Below, piece by piece: positions 13,335 to 23,190 of a stretch of DNA of 64,000 bases; positions within the stretch are counted from its first letter, which is position 1, and every line of letters starts with the position of its first letter. Origin of the DNA: Solea solea (Eukaryota; Chordata; Actinopteri; Pleuronectiformes; Soleidae); contig NC_081139.1 of the NCBI RefSeq assembly GCF_958295425.1, positions 19,968,388 to 20,032,387 of the forward strand, read 5' to 3'. Both the position numbers and the translations under genes were made by a program. The notes below the pieces were generated by a model. That model ran no database searches. It was not told the DNA's origin and saw only the letters and a list, made by a program, of their open reading frames with translations.

Positions 13335-13790
13335 TAATGACATAAACGACCAATTTATTAGGTACACCTAATACACTTCTAATCAGACAGTCATAAGACA
13401 GAAACTGTGTATTTAGGCAACCCACCTGGTGCCGTAATGGACAAAACCATTGCACACTAAAGTGCTCTCTCGAGGCACAAGATGTGCGCTTAAGTAACCT
13501 CTTGAGTGGTAAAAACATTACTAAGTGCCAGACTGGCTAATATTTATATGTGGCAGTAGGTGTCCTTAAAATTTTCGCCCCTGTCCCTCCAAATAACTGT
13601 GCATGTCACTGTCTCCATTCCTCCACTAGTTTGGTGGCTTGTTTATCTTTTTTCTTTGAATAAACTTTATTCTGAACATTCAACAAATGATATACACCCA
13701 CCTGCACATTAGGTACACCTGTTTAACTGCTCGTTGATGCAAACATTTAATCAGCCAACGCAGTGCATTTATAGATCTGCAGGTTCAACC
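13335..13790 (-). repeat. two TTATTAGGTACACCT repeat fragments
   Basis: AATTTATTAGGTACACCTAA (13350s) and TTAGGTACACCTGTTTAACT (13.71 kb) belong to the dispersed family also seen at 3.1 kb. The fragments fill the space between the divergent zinc-finger and gnl3 genes. Confidence 0.6.
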
Positions 13791-13974
13791 TGGAAAACAT
13801 TTCACTTTCTTTTATGTTAAATTTATCAAGACAATTCTGAACTTTTGAAGAACAATTTTGTATGAGTATTTAAAACAGCAGACATAACACAATTACATCC
13901 ATTGCTGCTATGAAGTCTCTCCAGAGGAGCGCTATCACTCCAGGTCAACAGGTGGCGCACCACTAGCCCCACAC

Positions 13975-14069
13975 CAGCTGAAGCGGAAGTGAGTGAACCT
14001 CAGACAGACTTGTGCCTTTCTCCACGTGTGTCAGTGTCTCAGTCACGTTGGCCGGACCACTGTATCACC
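13975..14069 (+). promoter_or_regulatory. gnl3: gnl3 proximal promoter / 5' leader
   Basis: Upstream of the gnl3 ATG are an ETS-like AGCGGAAGT (about 13982) and a perfect E-box CACGTG at 14023-14028. The pyrimidine run CCTTTCTCC sits beside the E-box and could be a 5'TOP start. MYC binding to E-boxes and TOP starts are known for ribosome-biogenesis and snoRNA host genes. The exact start site is not determined here. Confidence 0.5.
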
Positions 14070-17000
14070 ATGAAACGACCAAGTAAGTACTTATATCCAG
14101 CGACATTTATATTAAACATGCACATTTATTTAAAACAGCTTTATGAATTTTATGGCTTGTGAAAGAAGATTAACGGGCTAACTGCGAAAGGCTGTCGTGG
14201 TATAGTCTGTTAGCTTCGTCGTTAGCTTTGTTAGCTGTTCAAATGTCGTTAAACTTCTTGTCTGTTTCTGTCTTCAGAGTTAAAGAAAGCGAGTAAGCGC
14301 TTGTCATGTGCCAAACGTTATAAAATACAGAAGAAGGTGAGTGTCTCTCAAGTTTTACGTATATCTATATGTCTTGTTTCAAACGTAGTTCATTAGCACA
14401 AGCCTTCCACACGTTTCTGCACTCAAGTTATGTTTAAAAATATCTATTAGGGCCGAAACAGTTAATCGATTACTAAATTAATCGTAAACTAATTTGATAT
14501 TCGGTTTGAATTGGGTTTTTCATAACATTTAAAACACGTGTCTGAATATCTATCTTAAATGTGAACATGTTCTGGTTTCTTTGCTCCATATAACAAATAA
14601 ATCATTAAAACTGAGTCGTTTTTCAATTTATTGAAAAAAAAATCTGAATGGAAATATGATTGTGCGGGATGATTGTTTTTTGAATTTCCCTGTATTTACT
14701 TGCTTGAGTAATGTACATGACTATGGTTATTGAAGCAGAAATGATTAAAAGACGCATGAACAGAAGCATCTATATGATGTGGGGATTGTTTCATGTGCTT
14801 AAAACGTTTGCGTTAAATTAATAAAGTTTGTGTATAAGAGTTATTTTCATAGATGTGTGTTAGGGGTGCAACGGATCAAAAAACTCACGGATCGGATCAT
14901 TTTTCGGATCGGCAAAAAAAGGCTGGCACAATCTTTTCGCTGAAGTTAGTGAGCGACGGCGCATCGTCGTAACGTGGCTCAAGCACTTTCAGCATGTGTT
15001 TAAAGCCCTCGTTTTGCACAAGCGAATATGGCCTCATGTCTGCACTTATAAACACACTGATAGCGTTTGTGATGGCTTTTGCCCGGTCTGATTATGCAAC
15101 AAGGGGATGCTTAAATGCCGCGGTGATAAGCGGTTGTTGAGCAGCCTTCGTTTTCACTCCTGTTAGTGATGTCGCTTCAAATGCGTGGCCATGCTTGATG
15201 TGTTTTCACTGTCATATGGCTTTCTTGTGCCACAGTGCCGACACACCGTCACGGTTTTATCCACTAACCTCATTCCTTCGTCATTATATATTGACAGGGA
15301 GGCCAAAATGCTCCCATACCGGGGATTTAAATGACGCGGGGCGTTCAAGCTCCTCCGTTCCTCCGCTCGCCATGACCACTGTGCGTGCGCACAACTTTTT
15401 TTTCATAAATCAATCCGCGGATCACGTGTGTGCCGAACCGAAGATATTGATCCGAACGGATCACTGATGATCCGTTGCATCACTTTGTGTTTACATAGTT
15501 TTTGTACATATAGATGTTTAAATACTCATACACATTTTCCATAAATATTTTGTACTTAAATTGTATTAATCCTTTTTACCTGGTTTATAGTATTTTGATT
15601 CCTGTGTCTTGTTTTTTGCTTTACTGTTTGTTCATTAATTTGATGTTGCACATGTATAATCATGCCATTGTTTTTGTCTATTTTTTAATAATAGCCATTT
15701 TTTAACAAATTATTTCCTTCAGTTTAACCCCATTTGAGTCACATGCCCTTGTTTTTTTTTTAATCTGTAGGTCCGTGATCACACCAGAAAGCTGAGAAAA
15801 GAGGCGAAGAAGAAAGGAGTGAGCAAACGAGTGAAAAAGGACTGTGGGGTTCCCAGCAGTGCTCCCTTCAAAGAGGAGGTCCTCAGGGAGGCAGAGCAGA
15901 GGAGGCTACAGGTTGGCTCTCATCTTTCATGCTCACATACTTTGTCAAAATAATGATCCTTTATTAATATGGTGATATTTTCCTACATGGTGCTGTTTTA
16001 TACTACATAAACCCTGAGGATGCCTTGGGGAAATGGGGCTATATAGTGTTTGTGTGAAATTTCTTTGGTACTGTCTTTTACACAACAATACTGCTTGTTT
16101 GATTGTATGTTTTTGTTTCTGAATGAATTAATCCCCATAGATTGAAGAAGAAAAAGCGAAAAAGAAACAAGCTGCAAAAGAGGAGCGAGCCAAGAAGAGG
16201 AAGCAGGATAAGGAGTCTGCTTCGAAAGAAAAAGAACCCAAGGCTAAGAAAGCTCGACAGGTAAAGAAAATAAAGTGTGAAAATGGTTAAACAATTTTAT
16301 TTTCAACAACGTCGAACAACCATTTCTCCTTAATTTTCAAGGATGAGAATGGAAAGCCGTCAGGGAAACGTTCTACCCCAGACAAGAATTCAAAACAGTT
16401 TCTTTGTGGAGAAATAAATAAGGTACAAAAATCAAGCCCAATTTTGTTTTTGACTGTTGAAAACACTGCACTAATACTCATGTTAATACTGCTGTCTGGT
16501 CTCCCTCTTTTCAGGTAATTGATGCATCTGATGTTGTGATTCAAGTCCTCGATGCTCGTGATCCTCTGGGGTGCAGGTGTCCACAGCTGGAGGAGGCTGT
16601 GCTACAGAGAGGCGGCAACAAAAAACTGCTCTTTGTTTTAAATAAAATAGGTAAATGGTCACACAGGATGTCCAACATTTTTCCAGTGTGCAACATCCTT
16701 TGTTTTCTTTGCACTCATTTGCATTTACTTTTTATCAGTTTGTGTTAAAGCTTTAACGGGATATTTCAAGACTTTTCAAATCATTCGTATTTCTATTCAG
16801 GCACATGATGCCCATATGAAAATGTTAAATAAAAATGGGCAGATGGGAACTTACCTACTTATAACAGGTTTTTCTTCTGTCGTAAATTACATGACTAAAA
16901 TACATTTTGTGTTGTAGACCTGGTGCCAAAAGAGAACGTGGAGAAGTGGATACAGAGTCTACAAAAGGTGTTTCCAGTTGTGGCGTTTAAAGCATCAACA

Positions 17001-20000
17001 CAGATTAAGGACAGAGCAATGGTAGGAGTTGCATCATCCTATTAAAAAATTGTGTTAAAATTAAAGTAAATGTAAGGAATTTTATCTGTTTGTTGACACT
17101 CTGCTGCTATTTACATCTCGAACATTTGTTTCATCACAAGCTTTTGAGCTAAAGTCAACTCTACTTGTTTTGTATTATGTGCAACACAAACGACATATCA
17201 ACCAATAATTTACATACAGTTTACATCCTCGCAAAGATCTACCAAATTGAGTTTGACCCTTTTTAATGAGCCTGCTCTTCCTGCTATGATTCTGTACAAG
17301 TATTTACAGATTACCCCAAAACATTTAATGCTGTGTCTGTCAGTCATTGAAATATGGAGGACTGAGAAGGTTAAGCAGCTTGTGTGGTGCTGCTACAACT
17401 GGTTATAGCCTCCAAGAATAACTAACAAACCACAACATGTACTGGCTCTGACATAAACAGAGCTGGTTTGTGTGTGGTTTGTGAACAAAAATAAAATCTA
17501 ACTTATTGATATGTTATTTAGACAGTGAGAGGCAGAGCCCAGTGTTTTTTTTAAATTGATTGAATATTTTTCTGTGTTTTGATCAGGAAGCCACAAAGAC
17601 CAGGATTGTGGCATCGAATGAAGTCCTTGATAGTTCCAGAGGACAAGTCTGCTTTGGAAAGGACTGTCTCACTGAGCTCCTCACAAGATACGCAGCTACC
17701 ACAGAGAAAGATATACTCAAAGTGGGCATAGTTGGTAAGCACACACTTCTGTAACATGCCGTATTTCCACCGGCCCTACTAGCCTCGGCATGGTTTAAGT
17801 AGCATTTCCACTAGCATAGTACCTTGTACCAGGTGCTATTTTTAGTACCTGCTCCGGCGTCGTTCCAAAAGCGTGCTGGGTAGATACTATGCAATGATTG
17901 GTTAGATTGCCGGCCACTGACTGGCCAGAGTGCCGTCACAGGAAGAGACGCCCGACACAGAGGTGTCTGGTCCGTGACTGGCATCACACTGCTGCCGTGT
18001 TTCAGTTCAGTGCCTGGGTCAGACAGAGTCTGAATGGAGGAAGTACTAAACAAATATTTTGAATTAACTGATTCTAGTGATTTGATTCCGTTAGACTGAA
18101 AACAACGGCTTTACAAGTCACTCGTTTGTGCGTCGCGTATAAAATGAAGTCACGGCAGTTTCACGCAGCCATGCAGTGATGACTCTGCACATGTTGAGTA
18201 GGTAAGAATCATGTTTGTTTCTCCCTCAGGTTTCCCTAATGTAGGGAAGAGCAGTCTCATCAACAGTTTGAAGGAAGTCCGTGCCTGCAACACCGGGATC
18301 AACAGAGGCACCACAAAGTGAGTGACGAGCGTCGTGTTGGTTTAAAACACTGGTCTGCATCACATTTCTTCCATTTTTGCAGCCCAATGATTAAATGTTA
18401 TGTTCAACTCTGCAGATTCATGCAGGAGGTGCTCATCTCAAGCACCTTAAAGTTAATCGACAGCCCCGGAATTGTGGCGTCGCCGTCCAACCCTCCGGCC
18501 TCAATGGCTTTGAGGAGTCTGCAGGTGGAGGAGGGACAGGAGACTGTGTTGGAGGCTGTTCGGACTCTGCTCAAACAGTGTGACAAGACCCAGGTAGGTG
18601 GGGATTTTCTTGACAACAATGACTTGTATCCTACCTCTCCAGGGCTTAAAACATAATCAAAGAATTTGTTATTTTCCAACAGCCGCTGCCATGATAAATA
18701 AACACAAAATCAAGCTATTTTATCTTTTAAAATGTATTTTATGCTTTATGTGCGACACTTATGAACACTTAGAGTGGCTGTGTTATTTTTTCTTCAGTGG
18801 CAAGGTGTTCAATCCTGGGTCTAATGACTTTGAAATGCATTCAAGTTTTTAATGTCTTTTTGCTCAGATTATTCACCTGAATGTAATATTCAGGTGAACA
18901 TGCCCATTTCTTAAGGTTTTTTTTCAAGAATAATTGTTGGGAATATGCAAATATTCACTTCTAATGTGTGATTGGTCCAATTCATAATCATAGTCTGTTA
19001 CTGTCTTTGACAAAATAAGTTTAAAAAAAAAAAAGAATAAGCTGGAACAGAACATGTGGCTGTTGAGATAATCATAAATATGATATAGCTCAGTATCAAC
19101 GAGACTATCGCAGAGGAAGACGCGTGTGGTACAGCATTATCCCACGTGACGTCAGCTCGTATTAATACTGGTTCAGACTCGCTGTGTTACACACACAATC
19201 ACAATTCATTTATGGATGAATCTCTTAGAAATGAAATGGATCGTGATCTGTCGTCACTGTTTCAGGTCATGCTTCGGTACACCGTCCCAGACTTCAGAAA
19301 CTCCCTGGAGTTTTTGGCCATGTTTGCCAAAAAGCGAGGTTTTCTTCAGAAGGGTGGAGTCGCCAACACGGAGCAGGCAGCCACGGTCTTCCTCGCTGAC
19401 TGGACAGGGTGAGTTTATATTTACCTACACCGTTATGAAAGGTTGGTATCTGCGGTGCACCAGTGTGGAAATGAGGACAAAAACGCACTTCTGGATTTTA
19501 ATATGAAGACTTCTAATCCAACTCTGATCAAACACTGTGCCTGGAAAAACTACATATATACGTAACTGTAGGAATGTGTATTTGCCTGATCTTGATTTTT
19601 TGTTTTTGAATGTCTCATCAGACCTAAGCTGAGATACCACAGTAAGCCATCAGAGGACAGTTTACCTGCGTACCTGTCAGAAACTGTAATCTCTGACATG
19701 CAGAATGGCTGGGACCTGAGCAAACTGAAAATGGCAAATGCTGAAACATTAAAAGGTAAATATTTGTTGAGCCTTTATTGCCCCCAATTAAATAGAATCT
19801 GCCAATACCGAGTCCTGATCCGATTCTAGTATTTGCCAGGTACAGCGCTGTACTGAACACCATTTTCTCAACAAAATCCGTAATCCGTTTTGTTCCTTTT
19901 ACTAAAACTGAAACTGTTTGCTTTTAAAGGTGTTAAATTTCCATACCAATCCAGCAGCATCAGCTTCGTCTCTAAAGGCCCGACTGCTGGTCTGCTGAAC

Positions 20001-20572
20001 GCCAGTGAAATTGTGGAAGATAAACCTGCAGCTAAAGTTGCACAGAAAATAGAGATGGCGACTGATGAGGTAACTGTACTATAGATGGTATTTTATTGTG
20101 CATTTTTTTTGTTGCCGGCTTAAAAGCTGTTGGAAGTACAGCAAACAGACTGGTCAAGCATGGAAATGAGGATAAAAACGCAAGTCTTGATTTGTTTATG
20201 AAGACTAATAATCCAACTCTGATCCTGCTGAACTGAACATACACTTGTTTTTTCTAATGAGATCATTTTGTGTCTGGAAGATTGTTTGACATCTCTTCTT
20301 CTTGCAGCCTGAACAAATTTCTGAGGAACCAAATGTAACAGAAGAACCAGAGAAACCCGAGCAGACCGAGCAGACAGAGCAGACATCACTCATAAGTAAT
20401 CATTGTAATTGATTTTTGTTCTTCTAAAATGTGAAAACCAGTCATATTTTTAATATCTTACCTCGTGTTTGCAGAAAAACCCACAAAGGTGCATTTTCCC
20501 GTCGACGTCAACCTTTCTGCAGCTACGGCTTCAGCAGACGACGCCTATGACTTCAACACAGATTTTAAATGA
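14070..20572 (+). CDS. gnl3: nucleostemin, guanine nucleotide-binding protein-like 3
   Basis: Nucleolar GTPase of the circularly permuted YlqF/YawG class, acting in large-subunit ribosome biogenesis and stem-cell proliferation. Coding exons: 14070-14082, 14278-14336, 15771-15911, 16141-16260, 16342-16422, 16515-16650, 16918-17021, 17587-17734, 18230-18317, 18416-18593, 19266-19408, 19622-19755, 19930-20069, 20308-20395, 20475-20572. They sum to 1,671 nt in one frame, about 556 residues against 549 in human. Residues 1-110 are a lysine/arginine-rich, coiled-coil-prone nucleolar region starting MKRPKLKKASKR. Residues 139-184 hold [11 protein letters not shown] and the G4 motif NKID. G1 (GFPNVGKSS) is at about 268-276 and G3 (DSPG) at about 312-315. 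G4 preceding G1 is the permuted order. The C-terminus is acidic, ending [11 protein letters not shown], like human DDAYDFSTDYV. The introns carry snoRNAs and transposons. Confidence 0.97.
14449..14630. mobile_element. hAT-type MITE, family B fragment (gnl3 intron 2)
   Basis: It starts AGGGCCGAAACAGTTAATCG and carries the family block TCTGGTTTCTTTGCTCCATA. It is truncated on the right. Confidence 0.65.
14861..15485 (-). mobile_element. non-autonomous hAT element with BED zinc-finger remnant
   Basis: Termini read GGTGCAACGGATCA on the left and TGATCCGTTGCATCAC on the right, an imperfect inverted pair. Flanks ATGTGTGT and TTGTGTTT resemble an aged 8 bp target duplication. On the minus strand at 15348-15163, a 61-residue frame has [10 protein letters not shown] and HLKRHH with the spacing of a BED-type zinc finger, the N-terminal DNA-binding part of hAT transposases. 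No catalytic domain remains. It sits in gnl3 intron 2. Confidence 0.85.
17354..17490 (+). ncRNA. probable H/ACA box snoRNA in gnl3 intron 7
   Basis: The layout is hairpin, H box, hairpin, ACA. Hairpin 1 has a GGAGG/CCTCC base (17356-17360 with 17409-17413) and an AGCAGC/GCTGCT upper stem. Box H is AGAATA (17415-17420), fitting ANANNA. Hairpin 2 has a 10 bp lower stem ACAAACCACA/TGTGGTTTGT and a 10 bp upper stem ACTGGCTCTG/CAGAGCTGGT with wobble pairs. ACA is at 17485-17487, two bases past the stem. If GTT/AAC extends the first upper stem, the pocket lies about 15 nt from box H, as the pseudouridine guide rule expects. The 3' end is about 97 nt before exon 8, typical of intronic snoRNAs. Identity and target are unknown. 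Confidence 0.72.
17765..18195 (+). repeat. dispersed repeat family A, copy 2 (gnl3 intron 8)
   Basis: It contains TACCAGGTGCTATTTTTAGT, AGTGCCGTCACAGGAAGAGA and GAGGAAGTACTAAACAAATA, blocks shared with the other family A copies and partly with the 46.4 kb element. It fills almost the whole intron between exons 8 and 9. Confidence 0.75.
19461..19537 (+). ncRNA. snord19: C/D box snoRNA, SNORD19-like, copy 1 (gnl3 intron 11)
   Basis: Terminal stem CAGTGT/ACACTG encloses a C-like box ATGAGGA (19471-19477), an internal ATGAAGA C'-like box and box D CTGA (19524-19527). The 3' end is about 85 nt before exon 12, the usual distance for intron-processed snoRNAs. The guide just upstream of D, AATCCAACT, pairs with the AGTTGGAT stretch of 18S rRNA. 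The fifth base before D faces a G there. Human GNL3 introns host SNORD19 and SNORD19B, which guide 18S Gm683. The C box has one mismatch to RUGAUGA. Confidence 0.88.
20157..20229 (+). ncRNA. snord19: C/D box snoRNA, SNORD19-like, copy 2 (gnl3 intron 13)
   Basis: A paralogue of the intron 11 RNA. It shares GGAAATGAGGA, AAAAACGCA, ATGAAGACT and TAATCCAACTCTGATC. C-like box is at 20166-20172 and D box at 20219-20222. The flanking stem is AGCA/TGCT. It ends about 78 nt before exon 14. The guide upstream of D is identical to copy 1, so the same rRNA target is expected. Two copies in one host gene parallels human SNORD19 and SNORD19B. Confidence 0.87.
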
Positions 20573-20868
20573 CCTTCATTTGTCTTCTGACTCAACTAAC
20601 GCTCCTGTGTGTTGATGCAAGATGCAGATTTGGACTTGGGAAAACCCACATTACATGACTCGAGCTTCGTTGTCGGTGTGTGGTTCATATCTGGAAGACA
20701 GCTGGTTTTCTAAATGGAAGTTTAACCTTCATTCAGTTTATCATTGACTGTAGGAGACAATCAGTGGCCGTGTTTTATCACTGACGTCTCCTTTTAAATG
20801 TCCAGAGGTCATTCACAGCATCTTGAGTCACTGCAGAATAATGTATATAGGTGATTTACTGTAAATGT

Positions 20869-20874
20869 ATTAAA
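20869..20874 (+). terminator. gnl3: gnl3 polyadenylation signal ATTAAA
   Basis: The ATTAAA variant lies about 300 nt after the gnl3 stop, followed by GT-rich sequence (GTCACTTTGTGTTTTGTTCT) suited to a downstream element. Confidence 0.6.
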
Positions 20875-20995
20875 CCCTCTATGTCTAAACGTCCGTCAGT
20901 CACTTTGTGTTTTGTTCTTGTCTTGGACTTAAAATACACAAATTTGCTTTAGACGTCCTCAAATGGTCCCAGCAGTTAGTCTGTGGATGTCATTA

Positions 20996-21115
20996 GAAGG
21001 TAATGGGTCCCAGCTGACATGGGGCGAGAACGCGACCCTTGGTCAAACCAGGATCCGAGAATGACCTCCTCGCTGGGAGCCAGCAATACTAGCCACTGCA
21101 CCCATGTGTGTCCCT
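20996..21115 (-). mobile_element. SINE-like tRNA-headed repeat, internally deleted
   Basis: The minus strand reads AGTGGCTAGTATTGCTGGCT followed by GAGGAGGTCATTCTCGGATC, a degenerate tRNA-like head. It then goes straight to the tail block CCCCATGTCAGCTGGGACC. The intact family is seen at 58.2-58.5 kb. Confidence 0.55.
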
Positions 21116-22239
21116 GTACGGACATGGCATTGTTAATACCTACAATCCATAATGATCAACTCGCGTGACACTATAGTAATTAACCGTTAGTGCTCATGGG
21201 GCACGGATTATGGTAATAATATACATCTCCTGATATGGACATCCTGGAGGTGTACAAAATCTATTTTGTGTCGAGTCAAAGTTATGATACATTTTACTTT
21301 ACTTAGTTTTTGTTCATAAAAATTAGCCAGGCAAACTTTCTTTTTTTAGTACTTTTTTGCTTGGGTGTGCTTTGATACTTAAAATAAGTTGCTGTGTTAT
21401 AATAGAAAAAAAAATCCTACTGATTTCAGTCTATGAATACATTAGCAGGGGTTTGTGTAAATATATATTAACTAATATGCATTTCAAATATCTTTGCGAT
21501 GAATCAGGGGCCTTGATCACTGTATTTAAGCTGGTGACTGTTCATCAGTAATCATTTACTAATATGAAGAGCTTTCATTGATCCAGCACTCTGCTAAATG
21601 TTTTTACTGGATGTGTGTTGTGATTTGTTTTTTACAGCAGAGACATTTCTACAAAACAAAAAAGGTGTAATAACACACATACTGGGCAAATAAAACCAAA
21701 ACCATTATGATAAAATGTTACGTTTTATTTACGGACTGTACAAAAGTATTTACACCAGCACGGTGAAAGCGTTTCAATGTGTATCAAAACTCTTGATGGT
21801 AACAAACGTGGGGGACAAAACGTCAAGTGGTTTCCATTTCTGCAGAGACAAAGTTTGAGTCGACCTCACTCATGAAATGAAGAGCAGCAAAATAGTGATT
21901 ATTGTTCAACTTGGCACTGCACCATTAACCTTTTTTAATTGGTGGATGTTGAGGAGAAAATACTTGAACTGAGTAAACTACTGTTAAAACAGGTTAAAAA
22001 ACACAGGACTGATGATGCGTGTAATAAAGAATAAAATGATTTTGTCTCCACAGGAAGTGATGACGTGTTATCATGAGCAGCTGCTTTAATGGAAAACAGA
22101 GGTGTTTTTAAAACAGGGCCACATGGTGGACTAGTGGCTAGCCCCTGCTAGCGGCCCCTGCACAACCATGTGACTCTGTAATAAAACTTAGTAAAATAAT
22201 TTAGCTGCTTTTGAACATAGTGTTAATGATGCAAGTGGT
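21116..22239. other. gnl3-glt8d1 spacer
   Basis: AT-rich DNA between the converging gnl3 and glt8d1 3' ends. A short GTGGACTAGTGGCTAGC SINE-head fragment lies at about 22.12 kb. No gene was seen. Confidence 0.5.
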
Positions 22240-22560
22240 ATATAGTGATTCAACAAATAATCATTAACTAAATCAGTTTTAATTATCGATTAATCCGTTT
22301 TTTTTTTTTTAAATGATTAGCCTATAACAAGTTTTCAGATTTTTATTAGTTGCTTAAATGTGAATATTTTCTGGTTTCTTTCTGGTTCCATGTAACTAAG
22401 AAATCATTCAAACCGAATAATTTTGGTTTGTGGACAAAACAAGACATTTAAGAAAATACTTTCAAGGTTTGAAAAACACTGAAACATTTTCTGGATTAAC
22501 ATTTTCTCAATTAATTTCTTATAATTAAGAAAATAATTGTTCGTTGCTGCCCTAATCTCA
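22240..22560. mobile_element. hAT-type MITE, family B copy
   Basis: It runs from AATAATCATTAACTAAATCA to TTGTTCGTTGCTGCCCTAAT, with the internal blocks TTCTGGTTTCTTTCTGGTTC and GGTTTGTGGACAAAACAAGA. Confidence 0.75.
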
Positions 22561-22660
22561 GCATACTGTCACAAATTTCCTCTGTATCACTTTATATCAA
22601 ATGTGAGAGGGATAAAAAAAAAAAAGACAGAAAAAGTGAGACGAGAGTCCACTCACTCAT

Positions 22661-22666
22661 TTTATT
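22661..22666 (-). terminator. glt8d1: glt8d1 polyadenylation signal AATAAA
   Basis: TTTATT on the plus strand (AATAAA on the minus) lies about 530 nt after the glt8d1 stop. It is the likely 3' end of that transcript. Confidence 0.55.
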
Positions 22667-23190
22667 GTTAAAGGTTTAAACTGCCTTTTAGTGTTAAAGT
22701 GGAAAGAAAATGCAAAGGTGCTCACAGAAAAAACTTTAAAGAATTAAACAGAAATCTTAAGTCAAACAATACTCTGGGTAAGTCTGTAAAAAATACCATA
22801 GCGCTGAAAATATGAAGTATTTTATTTGATAAAACAAAAACTCTCTAGCTGTGACAAAGTATCTCATCACTGTGGTGTGGAAACGATGCGTATGTCTGTG
22901 TTTCTTCAGGTGCCAAAACTTTGTTAACATGTTCAGAATGAACCAGTGGCGCCACAGGGATAAAAATACCGTCAATGTCTCTTTAGAAAAGGACTGAAGG
23001 ATCTCGAGTTGCTGCACCTGGTACTGAGAAAAAGTCCATTCTGCTCATTTAAGGGAAATACACAGGTTTGCATGATCAGTGGATGATAATGATAATTTAA
23101 ACATAAATCTGGCCTTACACAGTTCCTGAGATATCAAAGTGTGTTTGTGTGTGTGGTCCTGCAGTAACACGGCTGGCCCAAAGGTTCCGT

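Noticed and set aside
15955..16025. Possible C/D snoRNA in gnl3 intron 3 (ATGATCC and a later CCTGAGG)
   Set aside because: The C box is poor and no terminal stem pairs the flanks, unlike the two good candidates in introns 11 and 13.
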